From Borborobacter arsenicus (lineage in GTDB: Bacteria > Pseudomonadota > Alphaproteobacteria > Rhizobiales > Rhizobiaceae): a stretch of 37,814 bases of DNA. A program made the position numbers and the translations under genes. Below are positions 1 through 8,684 of the stretch, one piece after another. The notes below the pieces were generated by a model that was not told where the DNA came from, ran no database searches, and was given only the letters and a program-made list of their open reading frames with translations. Every line of letters starts with the position of its first letter. The first letter of the stretch is position 1. The DNA lies in the NCBI RefSeq assembly GCF_003934165.1, contig NZ_RKST01000035.1, forward strand, positions 1 to 37,814. The letters are read 5' to 3'.

Positions 1-11
1 ATCCAAAACGC

Positions 12-40
12 AAATGCCTCCGATGAAACCGGAGGCATTT
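12..40 (+). terminator. Rho-independent-type terminator hairpin
   Basis: A perfect 10-bp stem (AAATGCCTCC / GGAGGCATTT) with a 9-base loop is followed by one more T. The A/T ends make it usable in both directions. It probably ends a gene that lies left of the window. Seen directly; the termination role is inferred. Confidence 0.75.
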
Positions 41-119
41 TGATGACCCCACGTTAAGGGGTCCCGTTTGGACGAAAATCACCCCTCAAACAGGGTCCTC
101 ATTCCACGAAAAATCACAC

Positions 120-803
120 TCAAGCTGCCACGACACACGTGATTTCGCGCCAGGTTTCCATTGCAGCGCCGCGCAGATGACGATAGTCGAATGATGAAAG
201 ATGATTACGGGACAGGTGAAACAGATTGGCGATCGGATCGTGGATGAGATGAAACGTTGAAGCTGTCTTGCTGACTTGAAGCGCTTCATGATCCGCTCCC
301 GTCGTCGGATCGGCTGGTGTGAATTCTCTGCGCGGTTGTTCAAGCCTTTATGCAAGCGATGTTCGCGCCGGGCATGATATCCTGTCTGGCCCGGCCGTAG
401 GACCGCAGTTTATCTGGGATCATGATCCGAGGTGCATGGCCTTGTGCTTTCAGCAGCTTGCGCATCAACCGCTACGCAGCTTTAACATTTCGGCGGCTTT
501 GCACGAGCACGTCGAGGACGAAACCATCCTGGTCGACGGCTCGCCAGAGCCACTGCTTCTTACCGACAGGTGATCACGCATTCGTCCAGGTGCCATTTGC
601 CGCCGAAATGTCCTGCAGATCGGCGCTTGATGTCGTTCGCAAACCCACGGCCGAATTTCTGATGGGTGACGATGATGCCACGGGAGGTCAGCATGTCCTC
701 GACCATACGCAGGCTGAGCGGGAAGCGAAAATAAAGCCAGATCGCACGGGCAAATCACTTCGGCGGGAAAGGCGGTGGCGACGATGTAGCCGGTTACGAT
801 CAT
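120..803 (-). pseudogene. IS6-family transposase, decayed
   Basis: Read on the minus strand, this is an IS6-family DDE transposase broken into several frames. Recognisable pieces in order are an N-terminal MIVTGYIVATAFPAEVI stretch, FPLSLRMVEDMLTSRGI, KWHLDECVIT, WLWRAVDQDGFVLDVLVQSR, KLRSYGRARQDIMPG, HKGLNNRAENSHQPIRRRER and the C-terminal HLSRNHLSSFDYRHLRGAA, ending at a TGA at 120-122. I see frameshifts near 250 and 358, further ones in the 5' half, and an in-frame TAG just before RLMRKLLKAQG. The whole element should be about 800 bp, which this span fits, but clear matching terminal inverted repeats were not found. It cannot make a working transposase. Confidence 0.85.
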
Positions 804-1158
804 GCTTGGTCATACCGCCTATTCGCAAACCTTCCTCAGCCAATCGTTAAGTTTACGGTGCCCTCTGAGCCCCTATTCGAGGCAGCTGCGAACCTTCCTT
901 GAACCTTCGAAAGCGCAGCGCAGCTCGGAAAAGGGCTCTTCTCGCAATCTCGACTACGAGCACAAGACCATCTTTATAGTATTGCCGACTTTTTCGTTGG
1001 ATACCATCAATCTTACAAGTGCATCTTCGACCTATACCACTAAATAATAAATTTGTATAAAATTTTAATTACATAATAGGCTTAAATAAACCATCTCCAT
1101 TAGCTGGATATACAAACCCTCCTGCTAGCTTTCACGTTGACAAGCTGAGGGCAGATAT
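804..1158. other. AT-rich intergenic stretch, no gene seen
   Basis: No supported gene. The part from about 1020 to 1120 is strongly AT-rich, unlike the flanks, and probably carries the promoter of the downstream protease gene. A GAGGGC element about 10 bases before 1159 can serve as its ribosome binding site. Confidence 0.5.
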
Positions 1159-1959
1159 ATGATTGGCGGTAGATTTGTACCGGCGGGTAAATTGGCGAGA
1201 GCCGCACTCACCACTATGGCGATTGGTTGCCTCCTGGGCGGAAGCGCCGCGGGAATTGGGGAGCGCCAATCGCCAGCATCGCCAGAGAAGCTCGACTTCA
1301 CGAGTACGGGATCGATAGCCGGCGGGATATTTTCTTCGGTTGCCTTTCCCTTCAAACCCGGGATAGCCACTCGCTGGCAAGAGATCGAAAAGAACGCAGG
1401 CCAACTCGGCCCGGGAAATTGCGATGGCGATGCGACCTGCCGCACCCGGCTCGGTATCCTGGAAGAGGCTGTAAAGGCAACACAAAGCCTGCCACTCGCG
1501 CAGAAGATCAATGCGATAAATAGAGCCGTCAACCGCCTGATAGACTACCGAAGCGACAAAGATGTTTACGGCACGCTCGACTATTGGGCGATGCCGAAGG
1601 AAATTCTCGCGATTGGGAAAGGTGATTGTGAAGATTTTGCCATCATGAAAATGGCCGCTCTGCGGTCAGCAGGTGTTCCGGCCGAAAGTATGGCACTTGT
1701 CGTGTTACGTGATTCGGGCCGGAACTTCTATCACGCCGTGCTGGCAGTCTCGACCAGCAGCCATACCTATGTCCTGGACAATCTGCGTGATGTCGTGCTG
1801 ACGGACAGGCAATTGCCGCAGTATCAGGCGCTTTATTCGCTAGGCGCCCAGAAGGCATGGATCCATGGCTATAAGCGAGGCTCGGAATTTGCCATGCAGA
1901 AGCGGCCGACCTCGCTTGAAACGATACAGCCGGGTGAAGGTATTCCTAACCCGTCATGA
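1159..1959 (+). CDS. BTLCP transglutaminase-like cysteine protease (LapG-like)
   Basis: A 266-residue protein of the bacterial transglutaminase-like cysteine proteinase family (DUF920). Family members such as LapG act in the periplasm and clip the N-terminal retention module of giant adhesins exported by type I secretion, releasing biofilm cells. The papain-like triad is visible: Cys157 in GDCEDFA, His192 in YHAVLAV and Asp207 in YVLDNLR. A hydrophobic N-terminal segment (about residues 12-32) fits a signal peptide. An internal pair of cysteines (88 and 94) may form a disulfide. The gene converges on the type I exporter operon, the usual company of LapG. No LapD-type regulator and no adhesin substrate are in the window, so the LapG role is inferred from fold and context only. 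Confidence 0.85.
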   Translation: MIGGRFVPAGKLARAALTTMAIGCLLGGSAAGIGERQSPASPEKLDFTSTGSIAGGIFSSVAFPFKPGIATRWQEIEKNAGQLGPGNCDGDATCRTRLGILEEAVKATQSLPLAQKINAINRAVNRLIDYRSDKDVYGTLDYWAMPKEILAIGKGDCEDFAIMKMAALRSAGVPAESMALVVLRDSGRNFYHAVLAVSTSSHTYVLDNLRDVVLTDRQLPQYQALYSLGAQKAWIHGYKRGSEFAMQKRPTSLETIQPGEGIPNPS

Positions 1960-2001
1960 TTGGAGCATGCTCGGGACAAGCATGCCTGCCTAGTTCAATC
2001 C

Positions 2002-2625
2002 TCACAGCAACACATAGCAAAGCACAACATTCTGGCCTGAGACCGGTGCCAGAAGAGTATTTAGCTTGCCGCGAACCCTACGCTCGCCAACACCTACCAC
2101 GAAACCAACGACTATCGGGGCATTCCCGTTTGTCTTCAGGCTTTGGGCCAGATCAGCGAGGTGAACATCCAGCGCCAGGCGCAGGTCCTTGCCGGTAAGG
2201 TTCTGCTCCGTATAGGAAAAGCGCGCCCGGACGAAGTTCAGGAACGACTGGTTGTAGGCAACAATCCGCTTGTCCAGCCCAAGGGCAAATGCTGCGCCCG
2301 GAGAAGCTCTGATCAAATTGATGACAAGAGACGGATCTGCAAGCCGGCGTGTGGCCTCCAACTCACCGATCATCCATTTAAGACAGTAGACACGAAGGAG
2401 CGACGTTGTGTTGGTCAGGCCCGGCGCTTGATCAATGATCGATTTGACCAATGCACCCGGCCTCTGTGCCGTAGCATGGGCGATATTCCGTAGCACCTGC
2501 CAGTAAATGCGCTCGAGACGAATACCTCGCCGCGTCTCCTGATCTTCTACCACACGAAACACCGGCTCGGCGTCCTTGGCAAGCGATGTAGAATCCGTTT
2601 CGGCAGGCACTGTGTCAGAAGTCAT
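2002..2625 (-). CDS. PAS-like protein coupled to type I secretion adaptor
   Basis: A 207-residue soluble protein that I do not recognise by name. The segment from about residue 105 to 190 (ASPGAAFALGLDKRIVAYNQ, then FLNFVRARFSY and a final VVGVGERRVRGKL strand) has the look of a PAS sensor fold. The N-terminal half is predicted to be helical. There is no signal peptide or membrane segment. Its ATG lies one base after the TAG of the HlyD adaptor gene, so translation is very likely coupled and the protein should work with, or regulate, the secretion system. It is last in the operon and converges on the LapG-like gene. The function is unknown, and the PAS call is a weak structural impression. 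Confidence 0.6.
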   Translation of the reverse strand: MTSDTVPAETDSTSLAKDAEPVFRVVEDQETRRGIRLERIYWQVLRNIAHATAQRPGALVKSIIDQAPGLTNTTSLLRVYCLKWMIGELEATRRLADPSLVINLIRASPGAAFALGLDKRIVAYNQSFLNFVRARFSYTEQNLTGKDLRLALDVHLADLAQSLKTNGNAPIVVGFVVGVGERRVRGKLNTLLAPVSGQNVVLCYVLL

Positions 2626-2626
2626 G

Positions 2627-3907
2627 CTATCGTTCCCGCATGGCTTCCGTTCTGGCCTTATTGATCGGTTTCAGGAGATACTGAAGCACCGTCTTCATGC
2701 CAGTCATGATGTCGACCGACGCCACCATGCCGGGAATGATCGCATGGGATTTTCCATCGTGCACGATCTCCGACTTGTCGGTCTTGACCTGAACCAAGTA
2801 GAAAGTTTCCCCCGATTTCTCATCGAAGATGGAGTCTGCTGAAACATTGGCAACCTCACCATGCAGACCTCCATATATGGAAAAATCGAAGGCGGTGATC
2901 TTCACAAGGGCGGGTTGCCCCACCCGTATGAAAGCGACGTCCTTGGGCGAGATACGTGCTTCCACCAGGAGAACGTCCGAGGTGGGCACCACTTCTGCAA
3001 CCACCGTGCCGGGTTGCACATAAGCTCCGATGGTCGTGATTTCCAAGCGGTTCACAACGCCGTCCACGGGGGACCGCAAATCCGTTCGCTCGACCCGGTC
3101 CGACGCACCGCGGATGGTTTCGATCACTACGGAAAGGTCGGCCAGGACCTTGGTCTTTTCGGCCAGGGCCTCCTGCTGGAAAACCAGCATCAGTTCATCA
3201 ACCTGAAGTGACGCCTCCTTGATAGCGGCGCGGATACGGTCGAGAGATTCCTGCAACAAATTCAGCTGGCCGGTCGAATCGGTCAATTCCTTCTGGATGC
3301 GCAGGAGGTCGGTTTGAGGGGCGAGCTTGCGGGCGACGAGAGGCTCCAACAGAGCAGCTTCCTTCCGCGACAGCGCAATGTTGTCTTCCAAACGCTGGAT
3401 GCTTACTAACGCCTCGTCAAGTTCCTTGCGCCGTTGCAAGTGTCTTTCCTGCAGCACGGAAAGTTTGTTCTGGAAAGCGTCGCGTCGTGCCTTGAGCAGC
3501 CGGGCCTCATTGTCGCAAATCTCAGGGCTGGTCTTCTTGACGAGTTCCGGGCAGGTCATCGGCGAACTCATGTCACCGATTTGCTCAAGTTCAAGACGAG
3601 CCACCTGCACACGCAAGGCTCGGGCACGTGCTTCGAGTTCACCCAAAGTCGACGTTGTTGCCGTGTCATCCAGCCGGACGATGAGATCGTCCTTCTTCAC
3701 GACCTGACCAACCTGGACGGCAATTTCCTGTATGACGCTCGCTTCGCTCGCCTGAATGACCTGCGTACGAGAGATGGGAATAACCTTACCCTCCCCACGA
3801 GCGATTTCTTCCACCTGCGTAATCGCTGCCCAAGCGACGAACGATACGATGAGCAGAACCACCACCACAAGGCTGGCACGTGCCCAGAACGGAGGGCTAT
3901 CAGTCAT
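2627..3907 (-). CDS. HlyD-family type I secretion periplasmic adaptor
   Basis: A 426-residue membrane fusion protein that links the inner-membrane ABC exporter to the TolC channel. Residues 11-31 form the single N-terminal membrane anchor. A beta-barrel/lipoyl-like half domain follows (VIQEIAVQVGQVVKKDDLIV), then a long coiled coil (about 85-260) with heptad leucines. The returning lipoyl half is RSPVDGVVNRLEITTIGAYV (from about 277), and the C-terminal domain is typical of HlyD/PrtE. Length is normal for the family. A strong ribosome binding site (AGGAGG) precedes ATG at 3907. It sits between the ABC exporter gene and the PAS-like gene in one minus-strand operon. The cargo is not encoded nearby. 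Confidence 0.92.
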   Translation of the reverse strand: MTDSPPFWARASLVVVVLLIVSFVAWAAITQVEEIARGEGKVIPISRTQVIQASEASVIQEIAVQVGQVVKKDDLIVRLDDTATTSTLGELEARARALRVQVARLELEQIGDMSSPMTCPELVKKTSPEICDNEARLLKARRDAFQNKLSVLQERHLQRRKELDEALVSIQRLEDNIALSRKEAALLEPLVARKLAPQTDLLRIQKELTDSTGQLNLLQESLDRIRAAIKEASLQVDELMLVFQQEALAEKTKVLADLSVVIETIRGASDRVERTDLRSPVDGVVNRLEITTIGAYVQPGTVVAEVVPTSDVLLVEARISPKDVAFIRVGQPALVKITAFDFSIYGGLHGEVANVSADSIFDEKSGETFYLVQVKTDKSEIVHDGKSHAIIPGMVASVDIMTGMKTVLQYLLKPINKARTEAMRER

Positions 3908-3961
3908 GGCTGCCCCCCTCCTGCCCGATCGAGGCGGACACCAACTGCTCCACGATGCCCG

Positions 3962-6145
3962 TCATGTCGACCGCACCGCATTTTTCTGGAGTTGCTCGAT
4001 AACCGCTTTCTTGGGTCCGTCGGCGACAACGCGACCGTTTTCCAACACGATCAAACGGTCGATCAATTCCAGCATACTGTAACGGTGGGTGGAAATGATG
4101 AGGGTTGTTTCCGGCTCGAATGCCGTCGCAAGTTGATTGATGAGCCGACGCTCGGATGCCAGGTCCATGGCGCCAGACGGCTCGTCGAGAAAAACAATCT
4201 TGGGCCGAGCCAATAGCAGACGAGCGATCGCCATGGCCTGTCGTTGCCCACCCGACAGATTGCTCCCACGCTCACCGACGGGCATGTCATAGCCGCGCGG
4301 GTGGCGGGAAACGAATTCATCCACTCCGGTCTTACGCGCCACGTCGATGATCTCCGCGTCAGTCGCGTCGGGCCTGCCCATCAGCAGATTTTCCTTGACT
4401 GAGCCGGAAAACAGATCGGCTGCCTGAGAGGCAACCGCAACGGCAGAACGGATAACCGCGGGATGATACTGGCGCACGTCGATACCGTCGATCATCAGGC
4501 TTCCACCACTTGGTGGATAGAGTCCGCCGAGCAGACGACCAATGGTGGTCTTGCCGGAACCGATACGACCGATAATGCCGATGCGCTCTGCTGGACGAAC
4601 AGTAAACGTAAGCCCGTTCAGTACTTTTTGGTCGGAACCCGGATAAGCAAACTCGACATTTTGGAAGGAGAAATTGCCTGAATGGATTTCACGGTTGACA
4701 AAGCCTGTTCCCGTCGGCCGATCCTCCGGCTGCTCCATAACGGCGTCCAGTATACGAAGCGACAGGATTGCCTGACGCATGCGCGAGAGCGTCATCGCGA
4801 TCTGGCCCATCGGGGCAACGGTGCGTCCCGACAGCATCACCGCAGCAATGATCGCGCCGGACGACATGTTTCCCTTGGAAAATTCATAGGCACCAGCAAT
4901 GATGATAACCACCGACACCAGTTGCTGGACGAACTGGGTCCAGTTTGCGGCAGAAGCCGAAAGCTGTTTGATCTCTTCGGAGGTCAGTGACGCCTTCTTG
5001 GACAATTCATGCCACTTGCGTAGCAAGGTTCGCTCGGCACTGAGCGACTTCACAGTCTCGATTGTCGAGATCGTCTCAACCAGCAGCGATTGCTTCTGGG
5101 ACGATTCGTTGGCAGCTGCCGCAACCCTGCGCCCTATCCGGTGCTGCGAAATTAATCCGATGACAAGAGCGAGAATAAAAGCAAGTGTCGGAATGATGAC
5201 AATCCAGCCGGCTACCAGATAGATCACAATAAGAAATACAAAGACAAAGATCGTATCGATCAAAACACTGATCGTGTTTGAGGTAAAGAACTCCCGCACG
5301 AATTCATATTGTGTAACCCGGCTGGCATAATCCCCGGTCTGCATCGGGCGCGATGCCAATGTTGCATTCAGGACCTTCTCGAACAGCAGATAGGAAAGCT
5401 TGATATCGGCACGCCGGCCGGCATAGTCGATAAGCGCCGCGCGCACTGTCTTCAACAACAGGTCGAAGAGGACGGCACCCGAGACGCCAAGCGCCAATAC
5501 CCACAGCGTCGACGCTGCATTATTAGGCAGAATACGATCATAGACGTTCATCACGAAAAGTGGCGACGCCAGTGCCAGCAAATTTATGAACAACGCCGCA
5601 ACCGCCACCCGCGCGTAGGAGCTCCAGAACGGTAAAAGCGCGCTGGCCAGCCAATGCTTGCGGGCAATGCGCCCATCGAGGCCTTCCACAGCAGATTGCA
5701 TCGTGTCGGCACTGACGATGCTGAACGACAAGACGGCCTTTACGTCTGTCTTTTGCAGTGCGCCGCCTTGAATGCGCGTGTTCGCCAAAGCCAGCAAATG
5801 CGATTTGGCGTGTACGCTTTCGCCTTCTATGCTCTCCAGCAGCGAAATGGCCGAACCATCGTTCAGCAGAAGAACGGCAGGGAGATCGAGATTGCCGGAC
5901 GCCAGTTCATGCCAGCCGGAATCTCGTACCTCCAGGCCGATGCGATCGCTGAGACGCTGCACGTCTTCAAGACCGGGAGAGGCTTCGTCAAAGGGAACGC
6001 CGGAAAAAAGAACGACATCCGATCCCGGTCTTCCCAGGAAGATGGCGACTTGCCGGAATGCGGTCCTGAACGACTGCCCCATGGCCGGCTTCGCTTGATC
6101 GGCAATCGCGGGTCGTGTGCTGGGCAGCTCAGACGCCGAATTCAT
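3962..6145 (-). CDS. Type I secretion ABC transporter, permease and ATPase
   Basis: A 727-residue HlyB/LapB-type exporter. Residues about 25-140 correspond to the C39-like domain. The family's catalytic cysteine is not seen there, so it is the non-cleaving form that recognises RTX or adhesin cargo. A six-helix membrane domain covers about 160-430. The ATPase domain has Walker A GRIGSGKTT (about 527), signature LSGGQRQ (about 628), Walker B IVFLDEPSG (about 648) and the H-loop ISTHR (about 682). A GAGAGG ribosome binding site precedes ATG at 6145. The HlyD adaptor follows after 54 bases, and the TolC-type gene lies 132 bases upstream, giving a full tripartite exporter. LapG-like protease next door suggests adhesin export. 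Confidence 0.93.
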   Translation of the reverse strand: MNSASELPSTRPAIADQAKPAMGQSFRTAFRQVAIFLGRPGSDVVLFSGVPFDEASPGLEDVQRLSDRIGLEVRDSGWHELASGNLDLPAVLLLNDGSAISLLESIEGESVHAKSHLLALANTRIQGGALQKTDVKAVLSFSIVSADTMQSAVEGLDGRIARKHWLASALLPFWSSYARVAVAALFINLLALASPLFVMNVYDRILPNNAASTLWVLALGVSGAVLFDLLLKTVRAALIDYAGRRADIKLSYLLFEKVLNATLASRPMQTGDYASRVTQYEFVREFFTSNTISVLIDTIFVFVFLIVIYLVAGWIVIIPTLAFILALVIGLISQHRIGRRVAAAANESSQKQSLLVETISTIETVKSLSAERTLLRKWHELSKKASLTSEEIKQLSASAANWTQFVQQLVSVVIIIAGAYEFSKGNMSSGAIIAAVMLSGRTVAPMGQIAMTLSRMRQAILSLRILDAVMEQPEDRPTGTGFVNREIHSGNFSFQNVEFAYPGSDQKVLNGLTFTVRPAERIGIIGRIGSGKTTIGRLLGGLYPPSGGSLMIDGIDVRQYHPAVIRSAVAVASQAADLFSGSVKENLLMGRPDATDAEIIDVARKTGVDEFVSRHPRGYDMPVGERGSNLSGGQRQAMAIARLLLARPKIVFLDEPSGAMDLASERRLINQLATAFEPETTLIISTHRYSMLELIDRLIVLENGRVVADGPKKAVIEQLQKNAVRST

Positions 6146-6277
6146 AAAGGCCTCTCACCACACGAGGCAAAACTACGGCAGAGGCCGACAAGAGACCTCT
6201 GATCAAACGAATAGGCGAGCTTGCTACCAAGCCACCCGTTCGCCGCATCGTATGCCACAAGGGCTCTTTCCCGCTGG

Positions 6278-7711
6278 TTACTTTATTGGCGCCAGCAGAT
6301 CCAATGGAAGGTCGTTGACCTGCCGGGAAGGCAGACGCCGGTACGTTTCAGTCGGTGCCGTCTCGGGAACATTGAATTCCGTGCGGGCATAGGCTTCCGA
6401 CTGCTTGGCAGCCTGCAGGTTCATTGTGCTCAGCAACGTTCCGGTTGCAGCCAGCAGACGATACTCAGCAAATCGGGCTGCATACTCAGCTGTCTTGGCC
6501 AGGATATTTACAGTGTAACGCGAATTCTGCGCACCAAGAACGTCGAGCAGCGACCGGCGCCCCACAGCGAGTTGCTCACGATAGGAATTGACCAACTGGC
6601 CATTCGCGGCCGCCTGCTCCCGCAACGTGCCGGCCAGATCTATCTGGCGAAGTCTACGGTCCCACGAAATCCGGACTGCTTCCTCGACTTCCCTGTGATT
6701 CTGGTGAAGCACCAGCCTTTGTTCGCTAGCGCGACGGATCTGTTCCTGCTCATTGGCGAGATCGATACCGCCACGATAGAGGTTCCACTTCGCAACCACG
6801 CGACCCTGCAGATCAGATGTGCGTCCTTCACTACCATCGATGTCGTGGCCTGTACGGGCGCGACCTTCCAGGAAAATTTCGGGAAACAGCTTGGAGCGAG
6901 CGGCATCAACCTGCGCGTCACTAGCATCGATGTCGGCGTTCGCAACCCTGATTCGTGGATTGTTTACTCGTGCCAGACCGATTGCAGCATCAAGCGACTT
7001 GGGCAGCGCCGATACCATCGACTGGGGCATCGACGCATTGGCAAAGGGCTTCCCGACCAGCTTCAGAAAGCGGATCTTCGCAGCTTCCAGCTCTTCTTCT
7101 GCTTCCTTGGTGCGAGCCTTGGCGGCAAGCAGGCGCTCCTGCCCTTGCTGGCGATCGGCCTCGGTCAGTGTGCCACCCGAGATCAGTGAGCCAATATCTC
7201 CCAGGACCTGCTGATGGAAGCCGATGTTACGGCGCGACTCTTCAACGATCTGTGCCTGAAGGAGAATCTCAAGATATTCCCGGACCACCTGCAGACCGAC
7301 GGATTCCGATCGCTCGAGCACCCGGAATGCGGCGCTGTCGACACGAGCAGCCTGACGTTCCAATTCGGCCCGGCGCCCGCCTCCATCAAAGAGCTTCTGG
7401 GTAAGGACGACGCCGACTTCAGATGGGTAGAGGGGGTCGTCGTCAAGCCCGCCGAAACGCCTGGATGCGTCGTCCAGACCACGAGCGCCCACGGATGCCT
7501 CAAGATCGATGCTGGGCAAATAGAGGCCACGTGCCTGACGAAGCTCAAACTCGATGGCCTCACGATTCTCTGAAGCCTGGCCAATCTCCGGATTTGACTC
7601 CAGCATGACCGCCATCGCTTCCTGGAGCGAAAGCGCCTTGGCACTCACTGGCGCAAGGACAACGCCCGCAAGCAGTGCTGCCGAAATGGCTCGAAGTATT
7701 GAGATGCGCAT
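6278..7711 (-). CDS. TolC-family outer-membrane channel of type I secretion
   Basis: A 477-residue outer-membrane efflux/secretion protein when started at the ATG at 7711. This start places a clean signal peptide (MRISILRAISAALLAG, cleavage after SAKA) at the very N terminus. The ATG 48 bases further upstream would add 16 polar residues. The body shows the two-repeat TolC layout of long helices: SLQEAMAVMLESNPEIGQA early, then INLARVNNP-type motif IGLARVNNPRIRVANADIDA and WNLYRGG. The C terminus has YREQLAVGRRSLLDVLGAQN, the usual TolC/PrtF signature. It is the first gene of the minus-strand exporter set and would supply the outer-membrane conduit for the ABC and HlyD proteins. Confidence 0.92.
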   Translation of the reverse strand: MRISILRAISAALLAGVVLAPVSAKALSLQEAMAVMLESNPEIGQASENREAIEFELRQARGLYLPSIDLEASVGARGLDDASRRFGGLDDDPLYPSEVGVVLTQKLFDGGGRRAELERQAARVDSAAFRVLERSESVGLQVVREYLEILLQAQIVEESRRNIGFHQQVLGDIGSLISGGTLTEADRQQGQERLLAAKARTKEAEEELEAAKIRFLKLVGKPFANASMPQSMVSALPKSLDAAIGLARVNNPRIRVANADIDASDAQVDAARSKLFPEIFLEGRARTGHDIDGSEGRTSDLQGRVVAKWNLYRGGIDLANEQEQIRRASEQRLVLHQNHREVEEAVRISWDRRLRQIDLAGTLREQAAANGQLVNSYREQLAVGRRSLLDVLGAQNSRYTVNILAKTAEYAARFAEYRLLAATGTLLSTMNLQAAKQSEAYARTEFNVPETAPTETYRRLPSRQVNDLPLDLLAPIK

Positions 7712-7867
7712 GTCCCGCCAACCCCGCTTTGTATCCGGCCACGCAACCATACGCTGCATTGACCCATCCCGATCCCCAAAATCACCCTAAAGCCTATGCC
7801 CTCTGGGTTAAGATTCATCAACCCCCATGGCAAGGTACCTTCTCGCCTGTATATAAATCATCTATAT

Positions 7868-7885
7868 TGTTGCACTCGTGCAACA
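7868..7885. promoter_or_regulatory. Perfect 8-2-8 palindrome upstream of TolC gene
   Basis: TGTTGCAC-TC-GTGCAACA is an exact inverted repeat. It lies 157 bases upstream of the tolC-type start and 15 bases beyond the stop of the transpeptidase gene, in an AT-rich setting. The two-base centre suits a protein-binding dyad better than a terminator, and no T-run follows on the minus strand. Which regulator binds is unknown. Confidence 0.45.
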
Positions 7886-7900
7886 TATGAATTTTAGAAT

Positions 7901-8548
7901 CTACTTAACTACGACAGGGCTTCCGACACGAACCTTGTTGTACAAATCAATGACATCGTCGTTCGCCATTCTTATGCAACCGGACGATACTGCCTTGCCC
8001 AAGGTCCACGGTTCATTGGTTCCATGTATTCTGTAGAGGGTGCCACCAAGATAAAGCGCCCGCGCGCCGAGCGGATTATCTGGACCACCTTCCATTGTGA
8101 TTGGCAGTATACGGCCCCGGTGGGCCTCACGACGCCTCATTTCTTCAGGCGGCGTCCAGCTCGGCCATTCGGCCTTGCGGCTGATCTTTTCGGATCCCTT
8201 CCAGGCGAAACCTTCACGACCGACGCCAATGATATACTCGGTAGCGGTGCCGTCTCCGTTGACATAGAGCAAACGTCGCCGCTCAGTGTCGACGATGATG
8301 GTCCCGGGCCCGGCGCCTCCCTCAAAGGCAATAAGTTGTGGCGGCACGGGTGCGGCGTTCAGCTTGCCGGCAAGCTTGCTGTTATCCACACGTCTTTTGA
8401 CCCATGTGCCACTTCGCGGATCGAATTGGCGAACCTCCTGCATTTCTGAGGCGGCCGACATATTCCACGCGGTAACGAGCGGCGCCAAGCCTGCGGCGAT
8501 AGAAAGCACGATCCGGATGACAATACGGGCCGGTGAAATAAATGGCAT
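7901..8548 (-). CDS. L,D-transpeptidase (YkuD domain)
   Basis: A 215-residue periplasmic L,D-transpeptidase. Such enzymes make 3-3 crosslinks in peptidoglycan or attach proteins to meso-diaminopimelate. The YkuD catalytic block is clear: HGTNEPWTLGKAVSSGCIRM, with His175 and nucleophile Cys191. The chosen ATG at 8548 has an AGAGGAG ribosome binding site and starts an N-terminal signal/anchor (FISPARIVIRIVLSIAAGLA). An ATG 54 bases upstream would add a charged leader and is less likely. The gene is divergent from the GGDEF gene and upstream of the TolC-type gene on the same strand. In rhizobia, transpeptidases can tie outer-membrane proteins to the wall, but a link to this secretion system is only positional. 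Confidence 0.9.
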   Translation of the reverse strand: MPFISPARIVIRIVLSIAAGLAPLVTAWNMSAASEMQEVRQFDPRSGTWVKRRVDNSKLAGKLNAAPVPPQLIAFEGGAGPGTIIVDTERRRLLYVNGDGTATEYIIGVGREGFAWKGSEKISRKAEWPSWTPPEEMRRREAHRGRILPITMEGGPDNPLGARALYLGGTLYRIHGTNEPWTLGKAVSSGCIRMANDDVIDLYNKVRVGSPVVVK

Positions 8549-8684
8549 AGAATGCTCCTCTGAGATTCGTACCTTAACCAAGTCTGCAACAGAATCGATC
8601 AAATGCGATATGTCACGGCAACGTCAATTTTACACCCACCGGCTATTGGATGACCGATAACGAAAACGGGGATTTGGCAGGACG

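Noticed and set aside
6221-7189. Plus-strand open frame of 322 residues
   Set aside because: Antisense to the TolC-family gene, with no ribosome binding site or family motif.
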